This document shows positions 16,654 to 25,784 of a stretch of 64,000 bases of DNA, piece by piece; within the stretch, counting starts at the first letter, position 1, and each line of letters opens with the position of its first letter. Source of the stretch: CAVXHQ01 sp963761735 (GTDB lineage Bacteria > Pseudomonadota > Alphaproteobacteria > Rhodobacterales > Rhodobacteraceae); the NCBI GenBank assembly GCA_963761735.1, contig CAVXHQ010000003.1, forward strand, positions 1 to 64,000, in the 5' to 3' direction. The notes under the pieces are model-generated. The model searched no databases. It saw nothing but the letters and a program-made list of their open reading frames with translations, and was not told where the DNA came from. The position numbers and the translations under genes were made by a program.

Positions 16654-17767
16654 CCTCCGGCTCTGTCTCGCACAGCGCACCCAGCGTCTTGCGCCCCCAC
16701 CAGCCGCGCGACACCTCGCCCACCGAGGCGTGCAACCGCTCTGACGGATCGCGCCCGACGATGCGGCGGCGGCGCGACCAGAACAGCTTGCCCCACCCCG
16801 ACCACGACCCGGCGGACGGCGCGCAGGCATCGCGCGGATAACGTTCCTGCCATCCGCCCGGCAACGGCACGCCGCACATCGCCAGCCGGTCGAGCATCCA
16901 GACGAGCGGAATATTCGCCAGCGGACGCGCTGCGGGAAAATCGTTCAGCTGTCCGCCGACATCGCCATGCGAGCCGCGAAACCAGACCTGTTCGATGTTG
17001 CCGCGCCAGTCCTCGGGCGTCTGCCACAGGACCGGCGCATAGGCCTCGCGGGTTTCGTCGAGCGCCAGCGCCTGAAATCCGTTGCGCACATGCGCGCCCA
17101 GCCGATGATCGTGAAATTCTTGCGCGCTTCCGGCCCAGCGCCACAGGATCGGCACCCGCAGGCCGAGGGCCTTGACGGTATCCCAGACGGCCACTGCCTC
17201 GATCTCGGCACGCGGATCGCAGAACCGCTCGCAGAACGCCGCCGTTGCCGCGCTGTCGACACCAGCGCGGTAATGACGGTACGCCTGCTGGATATTGCGC
17301 ACCGTCGCATGATCGCGCGACACAAGGCCGACACGCCCGATCACCCCCGCCAACGACCGCACCGCATAGGCGCCGCGCGAATAGCCGACCAGAACGATCC
17401 TGTCACCGGGCCGCCAGCGCGAGGCGAGAACGCCGTAGGCCCGTTCGATCTGCTGGTTCAGACCGCGGCCCAGCATGACGTCGATGGTGCTCCGCCACGA
17501 AAGCCACTGGATCCCCGCCTCGTAATAGACGGTCAGGTTGGCACGCGGCCCACCGGCCCGCAGCAGTCGAAACGTCAGACCCGCGTTCGTCTCGCGCCCC
17601 GGGGCCAGACTGGACATCGTCCCGTCAAGGATCACCACATGCGTCGCAGGTTCCCGCTGCCCGCTCGCCGTGCTGCCCTGACCCGAGCTTTTGATGCGCG
17701 GGCGCGCATCGAACAGCCCGAGGATCCAGTTTCGCAGCTGCACCTGTGCTCTCTCCTTCTTGCGCAT
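16634..17767 (-). CDS. DUF2235 alpha/beta-hydrolase-like protein
   Basis: 377 residues. An N-terminal VVILDGTMSSLAPG strand-loop, then IVLVGYSRGAYAVRSLAG containing the GxSxG nucleophile motif, VAVWDTVKALG, and a late GSHGDVGG segment are the signatures of DUF2235. This alpha/beta-hydrolase family includes some type VI secretion phospholipase effectors. No signal peptide, VgrG, PAAR or immunity gene is seen here, so it is probably a resident hydrolase rather than an effector. It overlaps the convergent thioesterase by 20 bases and diverges from valS. Confidence 0.8.
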   Translation of the reverse strand: MRKKERAQVQLRNWILGLFDARPRIKSSGQGSTASGQREPATHVVILDGTMSSLAPGRETNAGLTFRLLRAGGPRANLTVYYEAGIQWLSWRSTIDVMLGRGLNQQIERAYGVLASRWRPGDRIVLVGYSRGAYAVRSLAGVIGRVGLVSRDHATVRNIQQAYRHYRAGVDSAATAAFCERFCDPRAEIEAVAVWDTVKALGLRVPILWRWAGSAQEFHDHRLGAHVRNGFQALALDETREAYAPVLWQTPEDWRGNIEQVWFRGSHGDVGGQLNDFPAARPLANIPLVWMLDRLAMCGVPLPGGWQERYPRDACAPSAGSWSGWGKLFWSRRRRIVGRDPSERLHASVGEVSRGWWGRKTLGALCETEPEVTSRAG

Positions 17768-18088
17768 ACAGCCCTATCCCACGCGGCTTGACAGGGCGTA
17801 AACGGCGCCGTTGCGGCGCGCCCCCCGGGTTTCAATGCACCTCCCGCACCGCAGTCCGGGTGGCGACCGGCGCACGCCTCGCCGAAAATTCGCGCGCCGA
17901 TACAGCCAATTCTGACGCCACGGCACCGAAATGAAAGGCACCCCACGGCATCGTGTCCGCTCGCCATGCCAAACCGTGCATTTGTGCAACTGCGCCCGGT
18001 TCCGCGTCGCCGCTCACCTCCTCTTCCCCTTGGCACTGCCACTTGCTAGGACGGCGCAACCCTGTTTTCGCCTTGTAGGACGCCGCAA
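17768..18088. other. Intergenic region between the DUF2235 gene and valS
   Basis: 321 bases with no supported gene. A perfect GCGCCG-TTG-CGGCGC hairpin at 17805-17819 sits about 40 bases upstream of the minus-strand DUF2235 start. AGGA before 18089 serves valS. No tRNA-like or T-box structure was recognised. Confidence 0.45.
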
Positions 18089-21000
18089 ATGCCGCTGGAA
18101 AAGAATTTCGACGCCGCCGAGGCCGAACCCCGGATCTATGCCGCATGGGAGGACGCGGGCTGTTTCAGGGCCGGTGCGGGCAAGCGCCGCGACGAGACGT
18201 TCACGATCATGTTGCCGCCGCCGAACGTCACTGGTTTCCTGCACGTCGGCCACGCCTTCAACCACACGCTGATGGACATGCTCACCCGCTGGAAGCGGAT
18301 GCAGGGCTATGACACGCTGTGGCAGCCCGGCCTCGATCACGCGGGCATCGCCACCCAGCTTGTCGTCGAAAAACAGATGGCGGAACGCGGCGAGGGCAAG
18401 CGCAGCGACATGACCCGCGATGCCTTCCTCGCCAAGGTCTGGGAATGGAAGGCCACGTCCGGCGGCATGATCGAGGAACAGGCTCGCCGGTTGGGCGATA
18501 GCCTGGATTTCTCGCGTTCCGCGTTCACCATGTCGGGCGCACCCGGTGCCCCTGCGGGTGAAGAAGGCAATTTTCATGACGCGGTTCTGCGCGTTTTTGT
18601 CGACATGTTCGAAAAGGGATATATTTACCGGGGCAAACGCCTCGTAAACTGGGATCCACATTTCGAAACTGCAATTTCGGACCTCGAGGTCGAGAATACC
18701 GAAGTGCCCGGCCACATGTGGCATTTCAAATATCCGCTCGCGGCCGATCCTGAAACCGGAAAGCCCGCCACTTACGACTACGTCGAAAAGGACGCGGACG
18801 GCACCGAAATCCTGCGCGAAACCCGCGATTACATCGCCATCGCCACCACCCGCCCCGAGACGATGTTGGGCGACGGTGCCGTCGCGGTGAATCCGGCGGA
18901 CGAGCGCTATGCCGCCATCGTCGGCACACTGTGCGAAATCCCCGTCGGTCCGAAAGAGCACCGCCGCCTGATCCCGATCATCACCGACCCCTACCCCGAT
19001 CCCGCCTTCGGCTCTGGCGCGGTCAAGATCACCGGCGCGCATGATTTCAACGACTATGAGGTGGCGAAACGCGCGGGCATCCCGATGTACGCGCTGATGG
19101 ACACGCGCGGCGCGATGCGCGCCGACGGCAGGCCCTACGCGGACGAGGCGGCGGACGCGCAGGCCATCGCGCGCGGCGACAGGACGTTTACCGAGGCCAG
19201 CATCGCCGCGATGAACCTCGTCCCCGACGCCTATCGCGGCCTCGACCGATTCAAAGCGCGCGAGGCCGTGGTGGCCGACATCACCGCCGAGGGTCTCGCC
19301 GTCATGGTCCCCGAGAGCGATCCGCGCCTTGGCCGGGCGTCGGCCTCCTCTGCCGCGCCCAAGGCCGGCGGGCAGGACGGCGCCCCCACCGACAGCTTCG
19401 AGGAGGGCGGCACCCCGCCCGAACTTGCCCTCGTTCCGCTGGTCGAGCCGAAACCGATCATGCAGCCTTTCGGCGACCGCTCCAAAGTGGTGATCGAGCC
19501 GATGCTGACCGACCAATGGTTCGTCGACACCGACAAGATCGTCGGCCCCGCCCTGGAGGCGGTGAAATCCGGCCGCGTGAAAATAATGCCCGAGAGCGGC
19601 GAGAAGGTGTTCTACCATTGGCTCGAGAATATCGAGCCGTGGTGTATTTCGCGGCAGTTGTGGTGGGGGCATCAGATACCGGTTTGGTATGGGCCACTCA
19701 TCAATACAGAGGTTGCAAACGAGAATGCGTTTCTCGATTGGCAGAATGTTCACCCGATCTGTGCCGCAAACGAAGCCGAAGCGATTGCGCAGGCAAGAAT
19801 CTACTATGGTGACTTGGACATAGGCACATCTTCGGCGTCCTTCTCGCCAGAAAATTTGTCAACTCATCGCCATTCTGCTGGGTATATCACGCTCTACCGC
19901 GACCCCGACGTCCTCGACACCTGGTTCTCCTCTGGCCTCTGGCCGTTCGGCACCCTCGGCTGGCCCGAGCAAACACCGGAACTCGCGAAATACTTCCCCG
20001 GCGATGTCCTGATTACCGGTCAGGACATCCTGTTCTTCTGGGTCGCCCGGATGATGATGATGGCGCAGGCGGTGGAACAAAAAGACCCGTTCCACACTGT
20101 CTACCTGCATCAGCTCGTCCGCGACGCCAAGGGCGAGAAGATGTCCAAGACGCGCGGCAACGTCATCGACCCGCTCGCCATGATCGACCGCTACGGCGCC
20201 GACGCCCTGCGCATGTCCAACGCGCAGATGGCGGCCCTTGGCGGTGTCCTCAAGATCGACGAAAAGCGTATCGAGGGCACCCGCAACTTCGGCACGAAAC
20301 TGTGGAACGCCGCCCGCTTCGCCGAGATGAACGGCGCGTTCGAGGCCCCGAGAACCACACTGGCGGACCTCAACCCACAGCAGCCCGTCAATCGCTGGAT
20401 CATCGGCGAGGTCGCCCGCACCCGCGAGGCCGTCGACGCCGCCCTCGCCGCCTACCGTTTCAACGACGCGGCAAACACGCTGTATGCCTTCGTCTGGGGC
20501 CGGGTCTGCGACTGGTATCTGGAGCTGTCCAAACCCCTGTTGATGGACGGCACCGACGCCGAAAAGGCCGAAACGCGGCGAACGCTTGCCTGGACGCTCG
20601 ATCAATGCCTCGTCCTGCTGCACCCGATCATGCCCTTCATCACCGAAGAACTCTGGCAACAGACCGGACAGACCGGCCAGCTCGCCCTTGCCGAATGGCC
20701 CACCTACGGTGCGCAAATCGCCGATCCGGACGCGGATGCAAGTATCGACTGGACGATCCAGATGATCGACGCCGTCCGCTCTGCGCGCGCGCAGGTCAAC
20801 GTGCCGGCGGGCCTTCAGGTGCCGATGATCCAGATCGACGCGACGCCAGAGGCCGCCGCCGCCCTGGCCGCCAACGAGGCGATGATCAAACGCCTCGCGC
20901 GCATCGACACGATCACGCTGGCGGAGGCGGCCCCCAAAGGCGCCATCACCATCGCGGCCCCCGGCGCGACCTTTGCGCTACCGCTTGCCGACATCATCGA

Positions 21001-21208
21001 CGCGGCGGCGGAAAAGGCCCGGATCCAGAAAACCCTCGATAAACTCGGCAAGGAAATCGGGGGCCTCGAAGGGCGCCTGAAGAACCCCAAATTCGCCGCC
21101 TCTGCCCCGTCCGAGGTCGTGGCCGAAGCGCAGGCAAACCTCGCCCTGCGCCATGAGGAACGCGCCAAACTGCAAACCGCGCTCGACAGTCTCGCCGAAA
21201 TTGCGTGA
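18089..21208 (+). CDS. valS: Valyl-tRNA synthetase
   Basis: 1039 residues, longer than the roughly 950 of E. coli. Class I signatures are intact: PPPNVTGFLHVGH (HVGH at 52-55) and EKMSKTRGN (about residue 683). The anticodon-binding and C-terminal coiled-coil regions are visible (KTLDKLGKEIGGLEGRLK). It charges tRNA-Val in the cytosol. Two extra segments stand out: a Ser/Ala/Gly-rich linker near residues 412-440, and about 75 residues after IPVWYG (nt 19650-19885) with clearly lower GC than the rest, ending at RDPDVLDTWFSS. AGGA precedes the ATG. Confidence 0.97.
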   Translation: MPLEKNFDAAEAEPRIYAAWEDAGCFRAGAGKRRDETFTIMLPPPNVTGFLHVGHAFNHTLMDMLTRWKRMQGYDTLWQPGLDHAGIATQLVVEKQMAERGEGKRSDMTRDAFLAKVWEWKATSGGMIEEQARRLGDSLDFSRSAFTMSGAPGAPAGEEGNFHDAVLRVFVDMFEKGYIYRGKRLVNWDPHFETAISDLEVENTEVPGHMWHFKYPLAADPETGKPATYDYVEKDADGTEILRETRDYIAIATTRPETMLGDGAVAVNPADERYAAIVGTLCEIPVGPKEHRRLIPIITDPYPDPAFGSGAVKITGAHDFNDYEVAKRAGIPMYALMDTRGAMRADGRPYADEAADAQAIARGDRTFTEASIAAMNLVPDAYRGLDRFKAREAVVADITAEGLAVMVPESDPRLGRASASSAAPKAGGQDGAPTDSFEEGGTPPELALVPLVEPKPIMQPFGDRSKVVIEPMLTDQWFVDTDKIVGPALEAVKSGRVKIMPESGEKVFYHWLENIEPWCISRQLWWGHQIPVWYGPLINTEVANENAFLDWQNVHPICAANEAEAIAQARIYYGDLDIGTSSASFSPENLSTHRHSAGYITLYRDPDVLDTWFSSGLWPFGTLGWPEQTPELAKYFPGDVLITGQDILFFWVARMMMMAQAVEQKDPFHTVYLHQLVRDAKGEKMSKTRGNVIDPLAMIDRYGADALRMSNAQMAALGGVLKIDEKRIEGTRNFGTKLWNAARFAEMNGAFEAPRTTLADLNPQQPVNRWIIGEVARTREAVDAALAAYRFNDAANTLYAFVWGRVCDWYLELSKPLLMDGTDAEKAETRRTLAWTLDQCLVLLHPIMPFITEELWQQTGQTGQLALAEWPTYGAQIADPDADASIDWTIQMIDAVRSARAQVNVPAGLQVPMIQIDATPEAAAALAANEAMIKRLARIDTITLAEAAPKGAITIAAPGATFALPLADIIDAAAEKARIQKTLDKLGKEIGGLEGRLKNPKFAASAPSEVVAEAQANLALRHEERAKLQTALDSLAEIA

Positions 21209-21298
21209 CGGTCGGCGGGGAGTAACGGCCCCCCTTTCAGCCTGCGGCGCGCGCCGAACGCCCTTCCCAAGGATGCGCCGCCCGGCCATTCTGCGACG

Positions 21299-22414
21299 AT
21301 GACAGATCCGCGCCTTACCCCGCTTGCGGCCTCGCTCCCCGCCTCGGTCCCCTTCACCGGCCCCGAGGCGCTGGAGCGGCGCGCGCAAAAACCCTTCGCC
21401 GCCCGCCTCGGCGCCAACGAGAACGTCTTCGGCCCCTCGCCCCGGGCGCTTGCCGCGATTGCCGACGCCGCCTCCGAGGTCTGGAAATACCCCGACCCCG
21501 AAGCGCACGATCTTCGCCGCGCCATCGCCGATCATCACGGCACCGATCCCGCGCATATCGCGCTCGGAGAGGGCATCGACGGCCTGCTCGGCCTTTTCGT
21601 GCGACTAGTGATTGCGCCCGGCGATACCGCCGTCACCTCTGCCGGCGCCTATCCCACATTCGCCTACCATGTCGCGGGCTACGGCGGCACGCTCGCCCGC
21701 GTGCCCTATACCGCCGACCACGAGGACCCGGCCCGCCTTGTTTCCAAGGCGCGGGAAACACACGCAAAACTTATCTATTTCGCCAACCCCGACAACCCGA
21801 TGGGCACATGGCACGGCGGTGATACGGTCGCGCGGATGGCGGACGCCGTGCCGCCCCACGCGCTCCTGCTTCTCGACGAGGCCTATGTCGAGCTTGCCCC
21901 CGACGGCACAGCCCCCGACATCGACCCCGCGCAACCGTCTGTCGTCCGTTTACGCACATTTTCAAAGGCTTACGGTCTGGCAGGCGCGAGGGTGGGCTAT
22001 GCCATCGGTCCCGCCGCGCTGATCGCCGCACTGGACCGGGTGAAAAACCATTTCGGGCTGAACCGTCTTGCACAGGCTGCCGCCCTCGCGGCCCTTGCCG
22101 ATACCGACTGGCTCGCCCATGTCCGCACGCAGGTTGCGGTGTCGCGCGACCGTCTGGCACGGATCGGGCGCGACAACGGCCTGACACCGCTGCGGTCGGC
22201 CACGAATTTCATGACGATGGATACGGGCCGCGACGGCGATTTCGGCCGCGCGCTGCTCGCCCGTCTGGCCGCGCACGGCGTGTTTGCGCGGATGCCGTCA
22301 GTAGCCCCGCAGGATCGTTGCATCCGCCTTACCTGCGGCACACCGGCAGACCTCGACGTGCTGGCCCGCACGCTGCCCCTCGCCTTGGCGGACCTCGCGG
22401 ACGGCGCGGCCTGA
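21299..22414 (+). CDS. HisC-like PLP-dependent aminotransferase
   Basis: 371 residues of fold-type I aminotransferase. ARLGANENVFGPSP is the N-terminal substrate arm, and YFANPDNPMGTWHG and LLLDEAYVEL hold the PLP contacts. TFSKAYGLAGARVGYA carries the Schiff-base Lys, at about residue 224. It resembles histidinol-phosphate/aromatic aminotransferases. A second HisC-like enzyme occurs at 44235-45317 next to tyrA, so this one is more likely a paralogue with another amino-donor or acceptor role. It lies 90 bases after valS and may be cotranscribed with the small membrane protein that follows. Confidence 0.88.
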   Translation: MTDPRLTPLAASLPASVPFTGPEALERRAQKPFAARLGANENVFGPSPRALAAIADAASEVWKYPDPEAHDLRRAIADHHGTDPAHIALGEGIDGLLGLFVRLVIAPGDTAVTSAGAYPTFAYHVAGYGGTLARVPYTADHEDPARLVSKARETHAKLIYFANPDNPMGTWHGGDTVARMADAVPPHALLLLDEAYVELAPDGTAPDIDPAQPSVVRLRTFSKAYGLAGARVGYAIGPAALIAALDRVKNHFGLNRLAQAAALAALADTDWLAHVRTQVAVSRDRLARIGRDNGLTPLRSATNFMTMDTGRDGDFGRALLARLAAHGVFARMPSVAPQDRCIRLTCGTPADLDVLARTLPLALADLADGAA

Positions 22415-22417
22415 TCC

Positions 22418-22597
22418 ATGACGAACGGCCCTCACCCCCGCGCGGTCGAGAATTTCACCACCGCCTTTCTGGCCATGTCGGGCCTCCTGCTGTTCGTCGC
22501 GCTGTGGACCCTGGCCGCACTGGCCGGTTTTCTATGGGTCGGCATTGCCGCCGTCGTCCTCGACCGGGCGATTGGCCGCCTTCCGCGCCGCGATTAG
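22418..22597 (+). CDS. 59-residue small membrane protein
   Basis: A short frame starts three bases after the aminotransferase stop and encodes 59 residues. It has a long hydrophobic middle (SGLLLFVALWTLAALAGFLW, then VGIAAVVLDRAIG) and a basic tail, consistent with one or two transmembrane helices. Spacing suggests translational coupling to the aminotransferase. The stop overlaps the stop of the convergent transporter gene by four bases. Function is unknown. Confidence 0.6.
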   Translation: MTNGPHPRAVENFTTAFLAMSGLLLFVALWTLAALAGFLWVGIAAVVLDRAIGRLPRRD

Positions 22598-23430
22598 CGC
22601 CGCGCGGGCATCACAGACACGCCGATCCCGCCAAGGATGACCGCCGCAGAAACCGCGAATTTCAGCGTGACCGGCTCTGCCAGAAACACCACGCCGCCAA
22701 GCGCCGCGATCACCGGCACCGACAGCTGCGCCACCGCCGCCCGCCCCGCGCCCAGTTGCGGCACCACGCCATACCACAGCGCATATCCAAGACCGGAGGT
22801 GACGCCGCCCGCGACGATGGCAAGCATCACCCCGCCTGCCGTCCACGCCCCATTCCCGAACAAGAGCAATGGCAGGACCAACGGACAGCATACCGCGAAA
22901 TTCGCCGCCGTCGCCACCAGCGGATCCGCCTCGCGACGGCCCATCAGCGAATAGACGCCCCAGCCAAGCGCCGCCGCCGTCATCAGCGCGGCCCCCGTGA
23001 CCGGCACCCTCGTCGCGCCATCGGGCCAGACAAGTGCGGCGAGCCCGGCCAGCGCTATCCCGGCCCCCTGAAGACGACGCGGCGTCACGGCCTCACCCGC
23101 CAGCCAGGCGCCCGCAAACATCGTGATCTGCACGCCGCCAAACAATATCAGCGCGCCGATCCCGGTATCGAGCGTCAGATAGGCCAGCGAAAACCCGCTC
23201 ATGTAGACCGCGAGTGCCACCGCCGCCGCCCCTCGCCAGACAACGCCCCCCGCAGGCCAGCGCCACCCGCGCGCGGCAACCAGCGCGCAAAGTACGACGA
23301 CCCCCGCCACCGTCCGCACGACCGCGAACACCGCCGGATCGCTGGCAAAGGCTGCAACACCCAGCCGGTTGAGAACCGAATTGGCCGCAAAGGCCACGAG
23401 GACCACGACCGTCAGAAAAATCAGCCGCAC
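22594..23430 (-). CDS. EamA/DMT-family permease
   Basis: 278 residues from a GTG start at 23430, with about ten hydrophobic segments in two similar halves, as in the 10-helix DMT transporters. Typical EamA features are the first-half FSLAYLTLDTGIGALILFG and the second-half VTSGLGYALWYGVVPQLGA. The last helix is followed by a short basic tail. It probably exports a metabolite or amino acid, but the substrate is not visible. It lies 54 bases downstream of the DsbA-fold gene in the same direction. Confidence 0.9.
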   Translation of the reverse strand: MRLIFLTVVVLVAFAANSVLNRLGVAAFASDPAVFAVVRTVAGVVVLCALVAARGWRWPAGGVVWRGAAAVALAVYMSGFSLAYLTLDTGIGALILFGGVQITMFAGAWLAGEAVTPRRLQGAGIALAGLAALVWPDGATRVPVTGAALMTAAALGWGVYSLMGRREADPLVATAANFAVCCPLVLPLLLFGNGAWTAGGVMLAIVAGGVTSGLGYALWYGVVPQLGAGRAAVAQLSVPVIAALGGVVFLAEPVTLKFAVSAAVILGGIGVSVMPARR

Positions 23431-23484
23431 CTGCCTAGTCGCCGGGCAGCGTTCTGGCCCACCGGCCCCGACACAGCACGGCGT

Positions 23485-24084
23485 CTACCGCCGCCCGGCG
23501 AGATGGGCGTCCAGATCGTCGAGCCGGTCCTGCCCCCAGAACCGCTCGTCCGTATCGGTGATATAGAACGGCGTGCCAAAGACACCTGCCAGCACCGCGT
23601 CTTCCTGGTTGGCGGCATAGGTTTCGGCGGCGGCCATCAGCCCTTTGTCGGCAAGATCGGCATCGAAGCCCGCAGCCGTCAGGCAGTCGCGGATCACCGC
23701 ATCCTCGGCGATATCGAGATTTTCGGCCCAACACGCGGCGCCGATACCGTGCAAAAGCTTTCCCAGATCGCCGGTCCCGGCGTTTTGCGCGGTGATGATC
23801 GCATAGGCCGCCGGTGCGCCGTTCGTCGGCCAATGCGCGGGCTTCAGGTTGAACGCCAGCCCCGCCTTTGCCGCCTGCCGCCGCAGTTCCTGCGCGCGGT
23901 ATTCCATCCGGCTTGGATGCCGCTCCTTCGGCGCCGTCCCCCCGGTCCGCGCAAACAGCGCCATCACGTCGAGGGGTTTGTACCGCAGACTGGCCCCGCG
24001 CCGCGCCGCGATCTCCTCGAGCCGTGTTCCGGCGAGGTAGACATAGGGCGACAGCGTCGCGCAGTAATAGTCGATAACGGGCAT
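23485..24084 (-). CDS. 2-hydroxychromene-2-carboxylate isomerase-like DsbA-fold protein
   Basis: 199 residues, start at 24084 with AAGGA upstream. A thioredoxin/DsbA-type fold is suggested by the N-terminal DYYCATLSPYVYLAG and the C-terminal GVFGTPFYITDTDERFWGQDRLDDL, typical of the HCCA isomerase/kappa-class GST group. The usual CxxC of disulfide oxidases is absent, and a Ser-Pro-Tyr occupies that position, as in the glutathione-dependent isomerases. It may act on aromatic or thioether substrates. It is divergent from prs. Confidence 0.87.
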   Translation of the reverse strand: MPVIDYYCATLSPYVYLAGTRLEEIAARRGASLRYKPLDVMALFARTGGTAPKERHPSRMEYRAQELRRQAAKAGLAFNLKPAHWPTNGAPAAYAIITAQNAGTGDLGKLLHGIGAACWAENLDIAEDAVIRDCLTAAGFDADLADKGLMAAAETYAANQEDAVLAGVFGTPFYITDTDERFWGQDRLDDLDAHLAGRR

Positions 24085-24126
24085 TCTTGATCCTTTGCGG
24101 CGTCTCCGGGCGTTGCCGACAATCGC

Positions 24127-24144
24127 GATCCGGACAACCGGATC
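24127..24144. promoter_or_regulatory. Palindrome upstream of prs
   Basis: GATCCGG-ACAA-CCGGATC is a perfect 7-bp inverted repeat with a four-base loop, 90 bases before the prs start and 40 from the divergent isomerase gene. It is followed by a T-rich stretch (GATTTCTTT). It could be an operator or a small attenuator-like hairpin on the prs leader. Confidence 0.3.
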
Positions 24145-24234
24145 CGGGCCTGATTTCTTTGCCTCAGGTTAGGCCTGTGCTAGGCGGTGTCAACGCGCCG
24201 AATCTCCCTGTCGGCTGCCTCACAGGATCTTCAT

Positions 24235-25254
24235 ATGCCCTCTCTCACCGAGCCGAAGCTCTTTGCCGGCAACGCCAACCGTGGACTTGCGAAATCCATC
24301 GCCCGGCGGATGTCGATGCACCGTGGCATCAACGTCGGTCTGGTGGACGCGCGGGTCGAGCGGTTCAACGATGGCGAGATCTTCGTCGAGGTTTTCGAGA
24401 ATGTCCGTGGCGAGGACATGTTCATCATTCAGCCGACGTCGAACCCGGCCAACGACAACCTGATGGAACTGCTGATCATCACCGATGCGCTGCGCCGGTC
24501 GTCGGCCGCGCGGATCACGGCCGTCATTCCCTATTTCGGCTATGCCCGTCAGGACCGGCGCACCAAGGCGCGTACGCCGATTTCGGCCAAGCTGGTGGCC
24601 AACCTGATCGCCGAAGCGGGTATCGAACGGGTTCTGACGATGGATCTGCATGCCGCACAGATCCAGGGATTTTTCGATCTGCCGGTCGACAACCTCTACG
24701 CCTCGCCGGTGTTCGCCCTCGATATCGCGCACCATTTCAAGGGGCGGATGGCCGACCTGATGGTCGTCTCGCCCGATGTCGGCGGTGTCGCCCGCGCGCG
24801 CGAACTTGCGCAGCGGATCAAGGCGCCGCTCGCCATCGTCGACAAGCGGCGCGAAAAGGCGGGCGAGGTCGCCGAAATGACGGTGATCGGCGACGTGTCC
24901 GGCAAAACCTGTCTGATCGTCGACGACATGGTCGATACCGCGGGCACGCTGTGCAAGGCGGCGGAAACCCTTCTGGCCGCCGGCGCCACCGAGGTTCACG
25001 GGTATAACACCCACGGCGTTCTGTCCGGCCCCGCCCTCGAGCGGATATCGAATTCGGTGCTGAAATCGCTGGTCATCACCGACAGCATCGAGGCGACGGC
25101 AGAAACCAAGGCCTGCAAGAGTATCCGCATCGTCCCCACGGCGCCGATGTTCGCTCAGGCGATCCTGAATATCTGGAACGGAACATCGGTGTCGTCGCTG
25201 TTCGACCACGAGACCCTGATGCCGATCTACGAAGGGTTCTATTCCGCCGAATAG
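24235..25254 (+). CDS. prs: Ribose-phosphate pyrophosphokinase (PRPP synthetase)
   Basis: 339 residues from the ATG beginning MPSLTEPK. The flexible ATP loop (YARQDRRTKARTPISAK), the catalytic region around MDLHAAQIQGFF, and the PRPP-binding loop LIVDDMVDTAGTL (about 225-238) are all present. It makes PRPP from ribose 5-phosphate and ATP for nucleotide, His and Trp synthesis. An in-frame ATG 16 codons upstream is less likely because its residues are not family-like. PRPP consumers such as apt lie elsewhere in this window. Confidence 0.97.
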   Translation: MPSLTEPKLFAGNANRGLAKSIARRMSMHRGINVGLVDARVERFNDGEIFVEVFENVRGEDMFIIQPTSNPANDNLMELLIITDALRRSSAARITAVIPYFGYARQDRRTKARTPISAKLVANLIAEAGIERVLTMDLHAAQIQGFFDLPVDNLYASPVFALDIAHHFKGRMADLMVVSPDVGGVARARELAQRIKAPLAIVDKRREKAGEVAEMTVIGDVSGKTCLIVDDMVDTAGTLCKAAETLLAAGATEVHGYNTHGVLSGPALERISNSVLKSLVITDSIEATAETKACKSIRIVPTAPMFAQAILNIWNGTSVSSLFDHETLMPIYEGFYSAE

Positions 25255-25277
25255 CGCGCGGCCGGCGTCCGGTCCGG

Positions 25278-25625
25278 CTACAGATCCCAGTCGTCGTCGT
25301 CTCGGATCTTGCCGATTGCCTGCCAGCCGACGCGCACCCGGGCAATGCGGGTGTCTCCCCAGGTGCGGAACACGATCGAGAACCCGGTGTTGGTGACATC
25401 CTCGGTCTGCACGTCTGTGCGTCCGTTCGTACTGTTGGAGATGTCGAACATGGTCAGACGCACGGTGACGAGCGGCTCATCGACGAAGGGTTGCGAGAAA
25501 TCGACGTGGCTGCGCGCCTCGCGCTGGCCTTCGCCGGTCCACATGATGCCGTCGTCCATAAAGTCAGAGAAAAGCGCAACATCGCCCTGTTCAACGCCGA
25601 CCTGATGATGACCGATCTTTTTCAT
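25278..25625 (-). CDS. H-type lectin domain protein
   Basis: 115 residues, start at 25625 (MKKIGHHQVGVEQG) behind a GGGTTGGGA purine stretch. The sequence follows the H-type lectin pattern: LFSDFMDDGIMWTGEGQREA, then HVDFSQPFVDEPLVTVRLTM and a final FRTWGDTRIARVRVGWQAIG strand set. H-type lectins are compact beta-sandwiches that bind sugars such as GalNAc. There is no signal peptide, so any partner may be intracellular or it may be exported another way. It is convergent with prs. Its codons look less GC-biased than those of its neighbours. Confidence 0.78.
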   Translation of the reverse strand: MKKIGHHQVGVEQGDVALFSDFMDDGIMWTGEGQREARSHVDFSQPFVDEPLVTVRLTMFDISNSTNGRTDVQTEDVTNTGFSIVFRTWGDTRIARVRVGWQAIGKIRDDDDWDL

Positions 25626-25730
25626 TCCCAACCCCGCAACCAACACACACGTCAACAGTTCACCCGCCTCTGCAACGTCTGACAACGGGTGGTAATTCAG
25701 AAATAGAGCAAAACCCCGTCGACAACCGAG

Positions 25731-25762
25731 AAAAGGCCCCGCACGTGCGTGCAGGGCCCTTT
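25731..25762 (-). terminator. Terminator of the atp operon
   Basis: On the minus strand the sequence AAAGGGCCCTGCACG pairs with CGTGCGGGGCCTTTT, giving a long GC-rich stem ending in T residues, 20 bases or so past the atpC stop. It also reads as a hairpin on the plus strand and so may stop transcripts from both sides. Confidence 0.75.
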
Positions 25763-25784
25763 ACTGTCGCATCATCAGCGCGTT

